64,000 nt of DNA, taken from positions 1 to 64,000 of the forward strand of contig NZ_CANKUD010000011.1 of the NCBI RefSeq assembly GCF_947486615.1. The letters run 5' to 3'. The notes under the pieces were generated by a model. It searched no databases. It worked only from the letters and a program-made list of their open reading frames with translations, and was not told the origin of the DNA. The DNA is from an uncultured Modestobacter sp. Its GTDB lineage: Bacteria > Actinomycetota > Actinomycetes > Mycobacteriales > Geodermatophilaceae. The position numbers and the translations under genes are program-made. Shown here in pieces: positions 1 through 9,493 of this stretch (the first letter of the stretch is position 1; every line of letters starts with the position of its first letter).

Positions 1-118
1 AAGACCGCAGTGCCCAGGGATTTGTTACTTGGCACTGACTTTCGGCACGCTGTTGAGTTCTCAAGGAGCGGACGCGCACGAAACCCGGACCAATTTCTTG
101 GCCTTCGTTCGAGGCGGC
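1..118 (-). other. 5' leader of a ribosomal RNA operon (16S lies beyond the left edge)
   Basis: Read on the minus strand, positions 67-44 give TCCTTGAGAACTCAACAGCG followed by TGCC. I recognise this as the conserved block found in actinobacterial rRNA leaders shortly before 16S rRNA. The leader runs leftward, so 16S should begin a short distance left of position 1. No mature rRNA sequence is visible in the window. Two promoters placed directly upstream support the reading. Inference: the neighbouring dapB-pepR-pnp cluster abuts an rrn operon in the same orientation. Confidence 0.72.
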
Positions 119-125
119 TTGTCCT

Positions 126-154
126 ACAGTACGCCGTGCACGGCTCGCTGTCAC
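126..154 (-). promoter_or_regulatory. rrn promoter P2 (proximal)
   Basis: On the minus strand a -35 hexamer GTGACA (154-149) and a -10 hexamer TACTGT (131-126) are separated by exactly 17 bases. Transcription would start near position 119 and run into the conserved rRNA leader block. The spacing and the TANNNT -10 form fit a housekeeping sigma factor promoter of actinobacteria. Confidence 0.62.
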
Positions 155-218
155 ACCCTGGGGGTCTGACCTCGCGGCTCCCGGCCCTTCCGGCCCGGTC
201 TCGCTCGGCGCAAAGAGA

Positions 219-247
219 AAGTTACGTGGCTGGAGCGGCCTCGTCAA
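219..247 (-). promoter_or_regulatory. rrn promoter P1 (distal)
   Basis: On the minus strand TTGACG (247-242, five of six consensus bases) is followed after 17 bases by TAACTT (224-219). This is the best sigma-70-like promoter in the window. It lies about 93 bases upstream of a second promoter, giving the tandem arrangement common for rRNA operons. Confidence 0.65.
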
Positions 248-358
248 ACCGCCTCGGGGCCATCTCGGGCTTCAGCCGCCCCCACGGGACCGTTGCCACG
301 GAGAAACCGCAGGTCAGCGCCGTCCGATCTGCGCCCGAATGTGAGGCAGGTCGCTGCT

Positions 359-392
359 GGTGGGTGCCCGGTGGGGCTGCCACGCACCCACC
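359..392 (-). terminator. Hairpin after dapB
   Basis: Nine-base inverted repeat (GGTGGGTGC at 359-367 and its complement at 384-392) six bases past the dapB stop codon. There is no U-tract, as is usual for actinobacterial terminator hairpins. It would insulate dapB from the rrn promoters that follow. Confidence 0.5.
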
Positions 393-398
393 GGCCGC

Positions 399-1265
<867 letters not shown>

Positions 1266-1646
1266 TCAGCGGCCGCGCAGCTCGCGGCGGCGGGCCAGCA
1301 GGTCCCACACCAGCAGACCGAGCACCACGCCGGCCACGTCGGCGAGCCAGTCCGCCACCGACGTGGAGCGGTTGAGCACGTCCAGCGACTGGAGCAGTTC
1401 ACTGAGGGCGGCGTAGACGACCAGCAGCACCGCCAGCACCCCGCGCCGCACCCCCGCCCACCGGCCGGTGAGCGAGAGCGCGGCGAAGAGCGTCAGGTGC
1501 ACGACCTTGTCCACCCCCGGTGGCGCCGACGGCACGTCGGACGCGGGGGCGAAGAGCACCGCCAGCGACACGAGCACCATGACGGCGAACGCGCCGCGCG
1601 CCAGGGCGCCGTGCTCGGCGAAGGTCGAGGTCGTGCGGTCGGTCAT
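1266..1646 (-). CDS. VanZ-like small membrane protein
   Basis: Protein of 126 residues with about four predicted membrane segments. It carries the VanZ-family pattern: a DKVVHLTLF-type segment after the first helix, an ALSELLQ segment, and a final amphipathic block RSTSVADWLADVAG leading into the last helix. VanZ relatives are poorly characterised; one confers low-level teicoplanin resistance, but most have no known role. It sits between pepR (8 bases downstream of the pepR stop) and dapB, so it is probably co-transcribed. No function should be assumed from the family name. Confidence 0.72.
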   Translation of the reverse strand: MTDRTTSTFAEHGALARGAFAVMVLVSLAVLFAPASDVPSAPPGVDKVVHLTLFAALSLTGRWAGVRRGVLAVLLVVYAALSELLQSLDVLNRSTSVADWLADVAGVVLGLLVWDLLARRRELRGR

Positions 1647-1653
1647 GCGGCGC

Positions 1654-3051
1654 TCAGGCGGCCAGGAGCCGGTCGAGGTCGCGCTCGCGGTAGGGACCGA
1701 CCACGGCGAGGCACGTCGGGCGGGTGAGCAGGTCGGCCGCGACGGCGCGCACCTGCTGTTCGTCCACCCCGTCCAGCCGGTCGAGCACGGTGCGCACCGG
1801 CAGGTACTCCCCGTAGGACAGCTCGCTCTTGCCGAGCCGGCTCATCCGGGAGCCGGTGTCCTCCAGGCCGAGCACCATGCCGCCCTTGAGCTGGCCCCGC
1901 GCGCGGGCCACCTCCTCGGCGGTGAGCCCATCCACGGCGACCTCGGACAAGCCGGCGCGGACCAGGCGGAGCACCTCGGGCACCCGCTTGGGCGAGCACC
2001 CGGCGTAGACCGAGAAACTGCCGGTGCCGGCGTAGTGCGTCAACGACGACCCCACGCTGTAGACCAGCCCACGCTTCTCCCGGATCTCCTGGAACAGCCG
2101 GGAGCTCATCCCCCCGCCGACCGCCGCGTCCAGCACGGCGGCGGCGTACCGGCGCTCGTCGAGCCGGCCCATGCCGAGGCTGCCCAGCAGCAGGTGGGTC
2201 TGCTCGGTGCGCCGGTGGATCAGCCCCGAGGGGCGCGCCGGCTCGATCAGGTCGACGTCCTCCCCGCGCCGTAGCGGGTCGGGCCGGGCCGCGCCGGCGA
2301 GCCGGTCGCCGAAGGCCGCCGTGACCAGGTCGAGCACCTGCTGGTGGTCGACCCTGCCCGCGGCCGAGACGACGATCGAGGGGACGGCGTAGCGGTCGCG
2401 GTACCAGCCGTCGACGTCGTCCCGGGTCAGGGACTCGATCGACTCCACGGTGCCCAGGACCGAGCGTCCGAGCGGGGTGTCCCCGAACAGCGTCTCGGCG
2501 TACAGGTCGTGGACCGCGTCGGCGGGCTCGTCGTCGCGCATGGCGATCTCCTCGAGCACCACCGTGCGCTCGGACTCCAGGTCCGGGGCGGTGTTGAGCG
2601 CCTCGGTGACCAGGTCACCGAGCAACGTGACGGCGAGCGGGAGGTCGCTGGCGAGCACGTTCGCGTAGTAGCAGGTGTGCTCCTTGGCGGTGAAGGCGTT
2701 CATCTCACCGCCGACGGCGTCCATCGCGGTGGCGATCTGCAGCGCCGTGCGGCTCCGCGTGCCCTTGAACAGCAGGTGCTCGAGGAAGTGCGACGAGCCG
2801 CCGAGCTCCGGGCTCTCGTCGCGGGAGCCGACGCCGACCCAGATGCCCAGCGTCGCCGACAGCACCCCGGGCATCGTCTCGGTGAGCACCCGCAGCCCAC
2901 CGGGCAGTTCGGTGCGCTCGACACGGCCGCCGACCTCGTCGACGTCCAGCACGACCGTCTCACCCACCCGGCCCGACCCCGCACCGGCCGGGGCCGGGAC
3001 GGACGCCGCAGCGCCCGTCCCGGCCCCGGTCAGGTCGTTCGACGTGGTCAC
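1654..3051 (-). CDS. pepR: M16 family zinc peptidase (PepR-like)
   Basis: Processing-peptidase-type metalloprotease of 465 residues. The inverted zinc motif HxxEH is seen at H88, E91 and H92, and the third ligand region ERTVVLEE at about 161-168. The N-terminal half is the catalytic M16 domain and the C-terminal half the non-catalytic M16 domain. The first 40 residues are Ala/Gly/Pro-rich and probably disordered. Its start codon overlaps the pnp stop by four bases, indicating translational coupling; the pnp-pepR-dapB order is typical for Actinobacteria. Its natural substrates are unknown. Confidence 0.92.
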   Translation of the reverse strand: MTTSNDLTGAGTGAAASVPAPAGAGSGRVGETVVLDVDEVGGRVERTELPGGLRVLTETMPGVLSATLGIWVGVGSRDESPELGGSSHFLEHLLFKGTRSRTALQIATAMDAVGGEMNAFTAKEHTCYYANVLASDLPLAVTLLGDLVTEALNTAPDLESERTVVLEEIAMRDDEPADAVHDLYAETLFGDTPLGRSVLGTVESIESLTRDDVDGWYRDRYAVPSIVVSAAGRVDHQQVLDLVTAAFGDRLAGAARPDPLRRGEDVDLIEPARPSGLIHRRTEQTHLLLGSLGMGRLDERRYAAAVLDAAVGGGMSSRLFQEIREKRGLVYSVGSSLTHYAGTGSFSVYAGCSPKRVPEVLRLVRAGLSEVAVDGLTAEEVARARGQLKGGMVLGLEDTGSRMSRLGKSELSYGEYLPVRTVLDRLDGVDEQQVRAVAADLLTRPTCLAVVGPYRERDLDRLLAA

Positions 3052-5306
3052 GCCTCCGCGGGGGCGGCGTCGTCGGCCGGAGCCGCGTCGCCGGCGGCAG
3101 CGGCGTCGCCCTCGGCGACCGGCACCAGGCTGATCTTGCCGCGGGCGTCGATGTCGGTGATCTCCACCTGGAGCTTGTCACCGACGTTCGCGACGTCCTC
3201 GACCTTGGCGATCCGCTTGCCGCCACCGAGCTTGCTGATGTGCACCAGGCCGTCGCGGCCGGGCAGCAGCGAGACGAACGCGCCGAAGGCGGTCGTCTTC
3301 ACCACGGTGCCGAGGAACCGCTCGCCGACCTTGGGCAGCGTCGGGTTGGCGATGGCGTTGATCCGGTCGACCGCGGCCTGGGCCGAGGGGCCGTCGGAGG
3401 CGCCGACGTAGATCGTGCCGTCGTCCTCGATGGTGATGTCGGCGCCGGTCTCGTCCTGGATCGCGTTGATCATCTGGCCCTTCGGGCCGATGACCGCGCC
3501 GATCTTGTCGACCGGGATGCGCACCGTGGTCACCCGGGGGGCGTACGGGCTCATCTCGTCCGGGCCGTCGATCGCCTCGAGCATGACGTCGAGGATGTGC
3601 AGCCGGGCCGCGCGGGCCTGGGTCAGCGCACCGGCGAGGACGTCGGAGGGGATGCCGTCGAGCTTCGTGTCCAGCTGGAGGGCCGTGACGAAGTCCTTGG
3701 TGCCGGCGACCTTGAAGTCCATGTCACCGAAGGCGTCCTCGGCACCGAGGATGTCGGTCAGCGCGACGTACTCGGTCTTGCCGTCGACCTCGTCGGAGAC
3801 CAGGCCCATGGCGATGCCGGCGACCGGGGCCTTCAGCGGCACACCGGCGTTGAGCAGGGCCAGCGTCGAGGCGCAGACCGAGCCCATCGAGGTGGAGCCG
3901 TTGGACCCGAGGGCCTCGGAGACCTGGCGGATCGCGTAGGGGAACTCCTCGCGGTCCGGCAGCACCGGCAGCAGCGCCCGCTCGGCCAGCGCGCCGTGGC
4001 CGATCTCGCGGCGCTTGGGCGAGCCCACCCGGCCGGTCTCACCGGTGGAGTACGGCGGGAAGTTGTAGTTGTGCATGTAGCGCTTGCGGGTGATCGGGTT
4101 CAGCGTGTCCAGCTGCTGCTCCATGCGGAGCATGTTCAGCGTGGTGACGCCCATGATCTGGGTCTCGCCGCGCTCGAACAGCGCCGAACCGTGCACCCGC
4201 GGGAGCACCTCGACCTCGGCCGACAGCGGCCGGATGTCGGTGAGGCCACGGCCGTCGATGCGGATCTTGTCGCGCAGGATGCGCTGGCGGACGACCTTCT
4301 TGGTCACCGCGCGGAAGGCCCCGGAGATCTCCTTCTCCCGGCCCTCGAACTGGCCGGCCAGTGCGGCCTTGACCTCGTCCTTGAGCGCGTCGGTGGCCTC
4401 CTCGCGCTCCTGCTTGCCGGCGATGGCCTGGGCCACGGCGAGCTTCTCGGCGGCCTGGGCCTCGACGGCGGCGTAGACGTCGTCCTGGTAGTCCAGGAAG
4501 CGGGGGAAGTGCGCCTCGGGCTTGGCGGCCTTGGCGGCGAGCTCGGACTGGGCCTGGCACAGCGCCTTGATGAACGGCTTGGCGGCCTCGAGGCCCTGGG
4601 CCACGACCTCCTCGGTCGGGGCGGTGGCCCCACCGGCGACCATCGCGACGGTCTTCTCGGTGGCCTCGGCCTCGACCATCATGATCGCGACGTCACCGTC
4701 GGGCAGCACGCGGCCGGCCACGACCATGTCGAAGACGGCGTCCTCGAGCTCGGCGTGGGTCGGGAAGCCCACCCACTGGCCGTTGATCAGCGCCACCCGG
4801 GTGCCACCGATCGGGCCGGAGAACGGCAGGCCGGAGAGCTGGGTGGAGGCCGACGCACCGTTGATGGCGAGCACGTCGTACAGGTGGTCGGGGTCCAGCG
4901 ACAGCACGGTGATGACGACCTGGACCTCGTTGCGCAGTCCCTTGGCGAAGGTCGGGCGCAGCGGGCGGTCGATCAGCCGGCAGGTGAGGATCGCGTCCTC
5001 GGACGGGCGGCCCTCGCGGCGGAAGAACGAGCCGGGGATCTTGCCGATCGAGTACATGCGCTCTTCGACGTCGACCGTCAGCGGGAAGAAGTCGAACTGC
5101 TCCTTGGGCTGGCGGCCGGCCGTGGTGGCCGAGAGCAGCGTGGTGTCGCCCATGGTGGCGACGACGGAGCCGGCGGCCTGCTTGGCGAGGCGGCCGGTCT
5201 CGAAGGTGACGGTGCGGGAGCCGAGGGCCCCGTTGTCGATCACCGCGGTGGCGGTGAAGACGCCGTCCTCGAAGTCGTTGTCGGTGGTGGTGCTGGGTGC
5301 GGACAT
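3048..5306 (-). CDS. pnp: Polyribonucleotide nucleotidyltransferase (PNPase)
   Basis: Phosphorolytic 3'-5' exoribonuclease that also adds 3' tails to RNA; in actinobacteria it is the GPSI enzyme once linked to guanosine pentaphosphate synthesis. The 752-residue protein shows two RNase PH domains (roughly 15-230 and 335-555), a helical linker between them, the [10 protein letters not shown] active-site motif, a KH domain (about 590-650, with IGPKGQ) and an S1 domain (about 660-730). The C-terminal 20 residues are Ala/Asp-rich. It lies directly downstream of rpsO, the conserved bacterial pair, with a hairpin in between. Confidence 0.97.
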   Translation of the reverse strand: MSAPSTTTDNDFEDGVFTATAVIDNGALGSRTVTFETGRLAKQAAGSVVATMGDTTLLSATTAGRQPKEQFDFFPLTVDVEERMYSIGKIPGSFFRREGRPSEDAILTCRLIDRPLRPTFAKGLRNEVQVVITVLSLDPDHLYDVLAINGASASTQLSGLPFSGPIGGTRVALINGQWVGFPTHAELEDAVFDMVVAGRVLPDGDVAIMMVEAEATEKTVAMVAGGATAPTEEVVAQGLEAAKPFIKALCQAQSELAAKAAKPEAHFPRFLDYQDDVYAAVEAQAAEKLAVAQAIAGKQEREEATDALKDEVKAALAGQFEGREKEISGAFRAVTKKVVRQRILRDKIRIDGRGLTDIRPLSAEVEVLPRVHGSALFERGETQIMGVTTLNMLRMEQQLDTLNPITRKRYMHNYNFPPYSTGETGRVGSPKRREIGHGALAERALLPVLPDREEFPYAIRQVSEALGSNGSTSMGSVCASTLALLNAGVPLKAPVAGIAMGLVSDEVDGKTEYVALTDILGAEDAFGDMDFKVAGTKDFVTALQLDTKLDGIPSDVLAGALTQARAARLHILDVMLEAIDGPDEMSPYAPRVTTVRIPVDKIGAVIGPKGQMINAIQDETGADITIEDDGTIYVGASDGPSAQAAVDRINAIANPTLPKVGERFLGTVVKTTAFGAFVSLLPGRDGLVHISKLGGGKRIAKVEDVANVGDKLQVEITDIDARGKISLVPVAEGDAAAAGDAAPADDAAPAEA

Positions 5307-5498
5307 CGTGTCCTCTTCCTACGTCGCATACGGCGACGTCCTCTTCGCGGCGTTGCGCGCCGACTGCGTCCGGGGCGACCGGTCTTCGATCGAAGCCCTC
5401 GGGGGTGCGGGTTCCTGCGGTCAGGCTCGCTGCGTCCCGGGGGCCACTACCGAGGACCGGTCCACGCGGGGCGTGGCGGTGCGGTCAGCCGGTGGTCC

Positions 5499-5518
5499 CG
5501 TGCGGCGGGTGCCGCACG
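5499..5518 (-). promoter_or_regulatory. Hairpin in the pnp leader
   Basis: Perfect eight-base stem CGTGCGGC (5499-5506) and GCCGCACG (5511-5518) with loop GGGT, in the 258-base gap between rpsO and pnp. In many bacteria the pnp leader is cleaved by RNase III and autoregulated by PNPase; this hairpin is a candidate for such a role. That function is inference. The rest of the gap (5307-5498) shows no gene or strong promoter. Confidence 0.35.
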
Positions 5519-5521
5519 AGT

Positions 5522-5557
5522 GAGGGGACCGTCCCGGCGTGCCGGAGCGGTCCCCTC
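5522..5557 (-). terminator. Terminator-like hairpin after rpsO
   Basis: Ten-base perfect stem GAGGGGACCG (5522-5531) with its complement (5548-5557), seven bases past the rpsO stop codon. There is no U-tract. It probably reduces but does not abolish read-through into pnp. Confidence 0.6.
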
Positions 5558-5564
5558 GGTGGTG

Positions 5565-5834
5565 CTAGCGGCGCAGGCCGAGCCGCTCGATGAGCGAGCG
5601 GTACCGGTTGATGTCGGTCTTCGCCAGGTAGTTCAGCAGCCGCCGGCGGCGGCCGACCAGCAGGAGCAGGCCCCGCCGGCTGTGGTGGTCGTGCTTGTGC
5701 ATCTTGAGGTGCTCGGTCAGGTCGCTGATCCGTCGGGTCAGCATCGCGACCTGCACCTCGGGGGAACCGGTGTCGTTCTCGACCGTCGCGTACTCGGTCA
5801 TGATCTGCTTCTTCGTCGCGCTCTCCAGCGCCAT
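5565..5834 (-). CDS. rpsO: 30S ribosomal protein S15
   Basis: Primary 16S rRNA-binding protein needed for platform assembly. The 89-residue product starting [10 protein letters not shown] has the standard S15 length and motifs, including TGSPEVQ, the DHHSRRGL loop and the C-terminal [14 protein letters not shown] chose the ATG at 5834 because GGAGG lies a few bases upstream; a longer reading adds 21 non-conserved residues. It precedes pnp, the usual arrangement. Confidence 0.97.
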   Translation of the reverse strand: MALESATKKQIMTEYATVENDTGSPEVQVAMLTRRISDLTEHLKMHKHDHHSRRGLLLLVGRRRRLLNYLAKTDINRYRSLIERLGLRR

Positions 5835-5860
5835 GGTGCCTCCAGGGCAGGTCACGTGTG

Positions 5861-5884
5861 GCCCCCGGTCTGTGTCACGGGGGC
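5861..5884 (-). promoter_or_regulatory. Hairpin in the rpsO leader
   Basis: Seven-base stem GCCCCCG (5861-5867) and its complement (5878-5884), located 26 bases upstream of the rpsO start. S15 binds its own leader in several bacteria, so this may be an autoregulatory element. Only the fold is visible; the role is inference. Confidence 0.28.
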
Positions 5885-6060
5885 AGCATGCACACACGTC
5901 GGTCGCCCGACGTCAGGTCGAGGTTACACGCCTGTGCTGCCGGGCGATCACCCGAAGCCCGGACCTGCGCCGGTCCTGTCGTGAGGAGTGGGGCCCGGAG
6001 GGTCCCGCGACCGAGCGACCCAGCGGCTCCGCGAGACGGGGGGACGGCACCTGGCCGCGC

Positions 6061-6080
6061 TGCGGCCCGTCAGGGCCGCA
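6061..6080 (-). terminator. Hairpin after ribF
   Basis: Perfect eight-base stem TGCGGCCC (6061-6068) and GGGCCGCA (6073-6080) with a four-base loop, two bases past the ribF stop codon. A compact intrinsic-terminator-like hairpin without U-tract, separating ribF from rpsO. Confidence 0.5.
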
Positions 6081-6082
6081 TG

Positions 6083-7054
6083 TCACAGCCCGAGGACGGC
6101 GCGGGTCCGGGTGACGTCGTCGGCCATGGCGACCAGCAGCTCCGGGATGCCGGGGAAGGAGACCATCGGCCGCAGCCGCTCGACGAACTCGACGCCCACG
6201 TGCTCGCCGTACAGGTCGCCGTCGAAGTCCAGCAGGTGCGCCTCCACCGTGCGGCGCGCACCGGCGAAGGTGGGGTTGCTGCCGACCGAGATCGCCGCCG
6301 GGTGGCTGGCCCGGCTGGCCCCGCTGGGGTCGCGCAGGACCAGGGCGCCGGCGTACACCCCGTCGGCCGGGACGGCGGTGTGGGCGGGGCTCTCCACGTT
6401 CGCGGTCGGGTAGCCCAGCTCACGGCCGCGCCGGTCACCGCGCACGACGATGCCGTCGACCCGGTGCGGCCGGCCCAGGGCGAGCGCGGCCGAGGCCATG
6501 TCACCGGCCGCCACGCAGGCGCGGATGTAGGTGGAGGAGATGGTGACCTCGCCGTCGCCGGTGAGGTCGGGGGCGGAGCCGACGCTGGTCAGGTCCACGC
6601 CCTCGACGCCGAAGCCGAACCGCCGCCCCTCGGCGGTCAGCGTCTCGACCGTGCCGGCCGCCTTGTGCCCGTAGGTGAAGTTGCGCCCGACCACGACCTG
6701 GGCGGCGTGCAGGTGCTCGACCAGGACGGTGTGGGTGAACTCCCCCGGCGCCAGCCGGCTGAACTCCGGGGTGAAGGGCAGCACGCACATCGCGTCGACC
6801 CCGAGCGCGGCGACCAGCTCGGCCTTGCGGTCGGGTGAGGTGAGGATCGCCGGGTGCGAGCCGGGCCGGACCACCTCGGAGGGGTGCGGGGCGAAGGTGA
6901 GCAGCAGCGCGGGCCGGCCCATGGCCCGGGCCCGCGCCACGGCGGCACCGATCAGGTGCTGGTGCCCGCGGTGCACGCCGTCGTACATGCCGACCGTGAC
7001 CACGGTGCGTCCCAGGTCCGGTGGCGTCGCCTCCAGGCCGCGCCAGCGCAGCAC
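6083..7054 (-). CDS. ribF: Bifunctional riboflavin kinase / FAD synthetase
   Basis: Converts riboflavin to FMN and then FAD in the cytoplasm. The 323-residue protein has an N-terminal FAD synthetase (nucleotidyltransferase) domain with the ATP-binding motif GMYDGVHRGH (residues 22-31), where Tyr replaces the usual Phe, and ISSTYIR further on. The C-terminal riboflavin kinase domain contains GRELGYPTAN and the GVYAG segment. It follows ilvE by 37 bases and lies upstream of rpsO, a frequent actinobacterial arrangement near truB. Confidence 0.96.
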   Translation of the reverse strand: MLRWRGLEATPPDLGRTVVTVGMYDGVHRGHQHLIGAAVARARAMGRPALLLTFAPHPSEVVRPGSHPAILTSPDRKAELVAALGVDAMCVLPFTPEFSRLAPGEFTHTVLVEHLHAAQVVVGRNFTYGHKAAGTVETLTAEGRRFGFGVEGVDLTSVGSAPDLTGDGEVTISSTYIRACVAAGDMASAALALGRPHRVDGIVVRGDRRGRELGYPTANVESPAHTAVPADGVYAGALVLRDPSGASRASHPAAISVGSNPTFAGARRTVEAHLLDFDGDLYGEHVGVEFVERLRPMVSFPGIPELLVAMADDVTRTRAVLGL

Positions 7055-7091
7055 GCCGCTCCCCTCCCCCGCCGACCGTCGCGAGCTGCGC

Positions 7092-8240
7092 TCAGGAACC
7101 GGACTCGACGCGGTGCAGCCAGCCGTGGCCGTCGGCCACCCGGCCGTGCTGCACGTCGAGCAGGTGCTCGCGCAGCTGCATCGTCAGCGGGCCCGGGGTG
7201 CCGTCGCCGACGACGAAGTCGCCGGTGCGGGCCTTGACGGTGCCCACCGGGGTGATGACGGCCGCGGTGCCGCAGGCGAAGGTCTCGGTGATCGAGCCGT
7301 CGGCCACGCCGGCGCGCCACTCGTCGACGGTGAACTTGCGCTCGGTGACCCGGTGGCCGAGCTCGCGGGCCACGGTGATCAGCGACTCGCGGGTGATGCC
7401 GGGCAGCAGGGTGCCGGTGAGCTCGGAGGTGACCAGCTCGGCGTCGGCGCCGGAGCCGAGGACGAAGAACAGGTTCATCCCGCCCATCTCCTCGACGTAC
7501 CGCTTCTCGGTCGCGTCGAGCCAGACGACCTGGTCGCAGCCGGCGGCGATCGCCTGCTCCTGGGCCAGCAGGCTGGCGGCGTAGTTGCCGGCGCACTTGA
7601 CGTCGCCGGTGCCACCGGGAGCGGCGCGGATGTAGTCCTCGGAGAGGTAGACCGAGACCGGCTGGACGCCGCGCGGGAAGTAGGCCCCGGCCGGGCTGGC
7701 GATCACGATGAACAGGTACTCGTGCGCCGGCCGGACACCCAGGAACGGCTCGACGGCCAGCATGTACGGCCGGACGTACAGCGTCTGGTCCGGGCCGGTG
7801 GGCACCCAGTCGCGGTCGGTGTCGACCAGCGCGTCGACGGCGGTGAGGAAGGCGTCGGCAGGCACCTGCGGCATGGCCAGCCGGGCGGCGCTGCGGGCGA
7901 AGCGGGCGGCGTTGGCCTCCGGGCGGAAGGTGGCCACGCTGCCGTCGGGCTGGGCGTAGGCCTTGAGGCCCTCGAAGATCGACTGCGCGTAGTGCAGGGC
8001 GGCGGCGCTGGGGTCCAGCTGCAGCGGTGCGTACCGGGTCAGCCGCGCGTCGACCCAGCCGGCGCCGACCTGGTACCGGGCCACGAACATCGAGTCGGTG
8101 AAGTACCGCCCGAAGCCGGGGTCGGCCAGCTGCTCGGTGCGCTCGGTGGCCGAGCGACGCGGCACGTCCTCCACGACCAGCGGCACGCCCTCGGTGAAGA
8201 ACCGGGAGGAGGTACGGCTGGGGCTGAGCGTGTCGGTCAT
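7092..8240 (-). CDS. ilvE: Branched-chain amino acid aminotransferase
   Basis: PLP-dependent enzyme that makes and breaks down leucine, isoleucine and valine. Class IV aminotransferase fold with the PLP lysine in GDVKCAGNY (about K215), the IFEGLKAY segment near residue 90, and the ITETFACGTAAVI block near the C-terminus. I chose the ATG at 8240 because AGGTGGGAG lies just upstream; a GTG three codons earlier (8249) would sit inside that ribosome binding site. Length of 382 residues is usual for the family. Confidence 0.95.
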   Translation of the reverse strand: MTDTLSPSRTSSRFFTEGVPLVVEDVPRRSATERTEQLADPGFGRYFTDSMFVARYQVGAGWVDARLTRYAPLQLDPSAAALHYAQSIFEGLKAYAQPDGSVATFRPEANAARFARSAARLAMPQVPADAFLTAVDALVDTDRDWVPTGPDQTLYVRPYMLAVEPFLGVRPAHEYLFIVIASPAGAYFPRGVQPVSVYLSEDYIRAAPGGTGDVKCAGNYAASLLAQEQAIAAGCDQVVWLDATEKRYVEEMGGMNLFFVLGSGADAELVTSELTGTLLPGITRESLITVARELGHRVTERKFTVDEWRAGVADGSITETFACGTAAVITPVGTVKARTGDFVVGDGTPGPLTMQLREHLLDVQHGRVADGHGWLHRVESGS

Positions 8241-8388
8241 GGCTCCCACCTGCTGGTGCTGTGTGCTGGAGCGTCGCCCGGCGGTTGCCAGGCCCGCCGG
8301 GTCACCCTAGCCCGGCTACTGCCGGTCACCGGCACCTGCGGACCGGACGAGCGGGGAGCCCCGCGGTGGTGGGCGCGGACCGACCAGT

Positions 8389-8430
8389 GCCCGCGCCGTC
8401 GTCGCGGGGTGCGGCGACGACGGTGCGGGC
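8389..8430 (-). terminator. Long hairpin after the ABM monooxygenase gene
   Basis: Seventeen-base stem with a single G-T wobble (8389-8405 pairing with 8414-8430, eight-base loop), placed eight bases past the stop of the gene ending at 8438. One of the strongest terminator-like hairpins in the window. Confidence 0.65.
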
Positions 8431-8437
8431 CGATGGC

Positions 8438-8764
8438 TCAGCTCCCCTTCGGAGCTGCGGACTCGACGACCTCGTAGCTCCACACGTGCTGCTGGGAGCG
8501 CTCGGCGGCCGGGGCCAGGGTGTCGCCACCGCCGTCGTGCGCGCGGTCGAAGTCCTGGCTGGACTGCCAGGACTCGTAGGCCTCCTCGCTGGTCCACCGG
8601 GTGTAGACGAGGTAGGAGTCGGTGCCCGCCACCGGGCGCAGCAGCTCGAACCACTCGAAGCCCGGGGTCGTCTCCACCGCACCGGCCCGGCCCTTGAACC
8701 GCTCCTCGAACCGGGCGCGCTTGTCCTCGGGCATGGTCACCACGTTGATCTTCACGACGCTCAT
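8438..8764 (-). CDS. Antibiotic biosynthesis monooxygenase (ABM) domain protein
   Basis: Protein of 108 residues with the dimeric alpha-beta ferredoxin-like ABM fold: an N-terminal strand SVVKINVVTMPE, a helix rich in charged residues, and the YLVYTRWTSEEAYESW segment typical of this family and of IsdG/MhuD-like haem oxygenases. ABM proteins range from quinone-forming monooxygenases to haem-degrading enzymes; the substrate here cannot be read from sequence. The start at 8764 is supported by a -10-like CAGGAT seven bases upstream, suggesting a leaderless transcript. It is divergent from larB with only 51 bases between starts. Confidence 0.82.
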   Translation of the reverse strand: MSVVKINVVTMPEDKRARFEERFKGRAGAVETTPGFEWFELLRPVAGTDSYLVYTRWTSEEAYESWQSSQDFDRAHDGGGDTLAPAAERSQQHVWSYEVVESAAPKGS

Positions 8765-8771
8765 GCCCCGC

Positions 8772-8808
8772 ATCCTGCCCCGGGAGAGGCCCGGCGACAC
8801 GGCAGACT
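8772..8808. promoter_or_regulatory. Divergent leaderless promoters for the ABM gene and larB
   Basis: The 51-base gap holds two -10-like hexamers. CAGGAT on the minus strand (8777-8772) is seven bases before the ATG at 8764. CAGACT on the plus strand (8803-8808) is seven bases before the GTG at 8816. A seven-base spacing between a -10 box and a start codon is characteristic of leaderless actinobacterial mRNAs. No clear -35 elements are visible. Confidence 0.45.
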
Positions 8809-8815
8809 GGACGGC

Positions 8816-9493
8816 GTGAAGGAGCAGCCGCGCACCGCCGACGTCGGCTTCGCCCGGCTGGACCCCGACCGGGCGGCCCGCACCGGCACGCCGGAGGTGG
8901 TGTTCGCCGGCGGCAAGACCCCGGCCCACACGGTCGGCTGCCTGGCCGGCCTGGTGGACGCCGGGGTGCCGCTGGCCTGGGCCACCCACGTCGACGAGCC
9001 CACCGCCGCCGCGGTGCGCGAACGCTGGCCGGACGCCCACCTCGACCCGGTCGCGCGGGTGGCCTGGGTGGGCACTCCCCCGCCGCCGGTCGGGCAGGTG
9101 CTCGTGCTCACCGCCGGCACCTCCGACGACGCCGTCGCCGCCGAGGTCGCCGCCACCCTGACCGCCAGCGGCGTGGGCTGCCGCCGGATCGACGACGTCG
9201 GCGTGGCCGGCGTGCACCGGGTGCTGGCCGTGGCACCGGACCTCGCCGCCGCCGACGCCGTGGTCGTGGTCGCCGGGATGGACGGCGCACTGCCCAGCGT
9301 CGTCGCCGGGCTCACCGACCGGCTGGTCGTCGCCGTGCCCACCTCGGTCGGCTACGGCGCCGCCTTCGAGGGCCTGGCCGCCCTGCTCACCATGCTCACC
9401 GCCTGCGCCCCCGGCGTGCTGGTGGTCAACATCGACAACGGCTTCGGCGCCGGCGTCGCCGCCGCCCGCATCGTCCGCTCAGCTCGTCCCTGA
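8816..9493 (+). CDS. larB: Nickel pincer cofactor biosynthesis protein LarB
   Basis: Carboxylase/hydrolase acting on nicotinic acid adenine dinucleotide, the first step in making the nickel-pincer nucleotide cofactor used by lactate racemase and relatives. The 225-residue protein carries the AIR-carboxylase-like (PurE) C-terminal fold, with GMDGALPSVVAGL, VPTSVGYGAAFEGLAALL and VVNIDNGFGAG. The GTG at 8816 is the only start that keeps the conserved N-terminus, and it has a -10-like box seven bases upstream. Partner larE lies at 10.0-10.9 kb; larC and larA are not in the window. Its 3' end overlaps the convergent acetyltransferase gene by 15 bases. Confidence 0.92.
   Translation: MKEQPRTADVGFARLDPDRAARTGTPEVVFAGGKTPAHTVGCLAGLVDAGVPLAWATHVDEPTAAAVRERWPDAHLDPVARVAWVGTPPPPVGQVLVLTAGTSDDAVAAEVAATLTASGVGCRRIDDVGVAGVHRVLAVAPDLAAADAVVVVAGMDGALPSVVAGLTDRLVVAVPTSVGYGAAFEGLAALLTMLTACAPGVLVVNIDNGFGAGVAAARIVRSARP

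Noticed and set aside
3240-5984. Long plus-strand open frame across pnp
   Set aside because: Antisense shadow of pnp and rpsO; composition is unlike a real protein.
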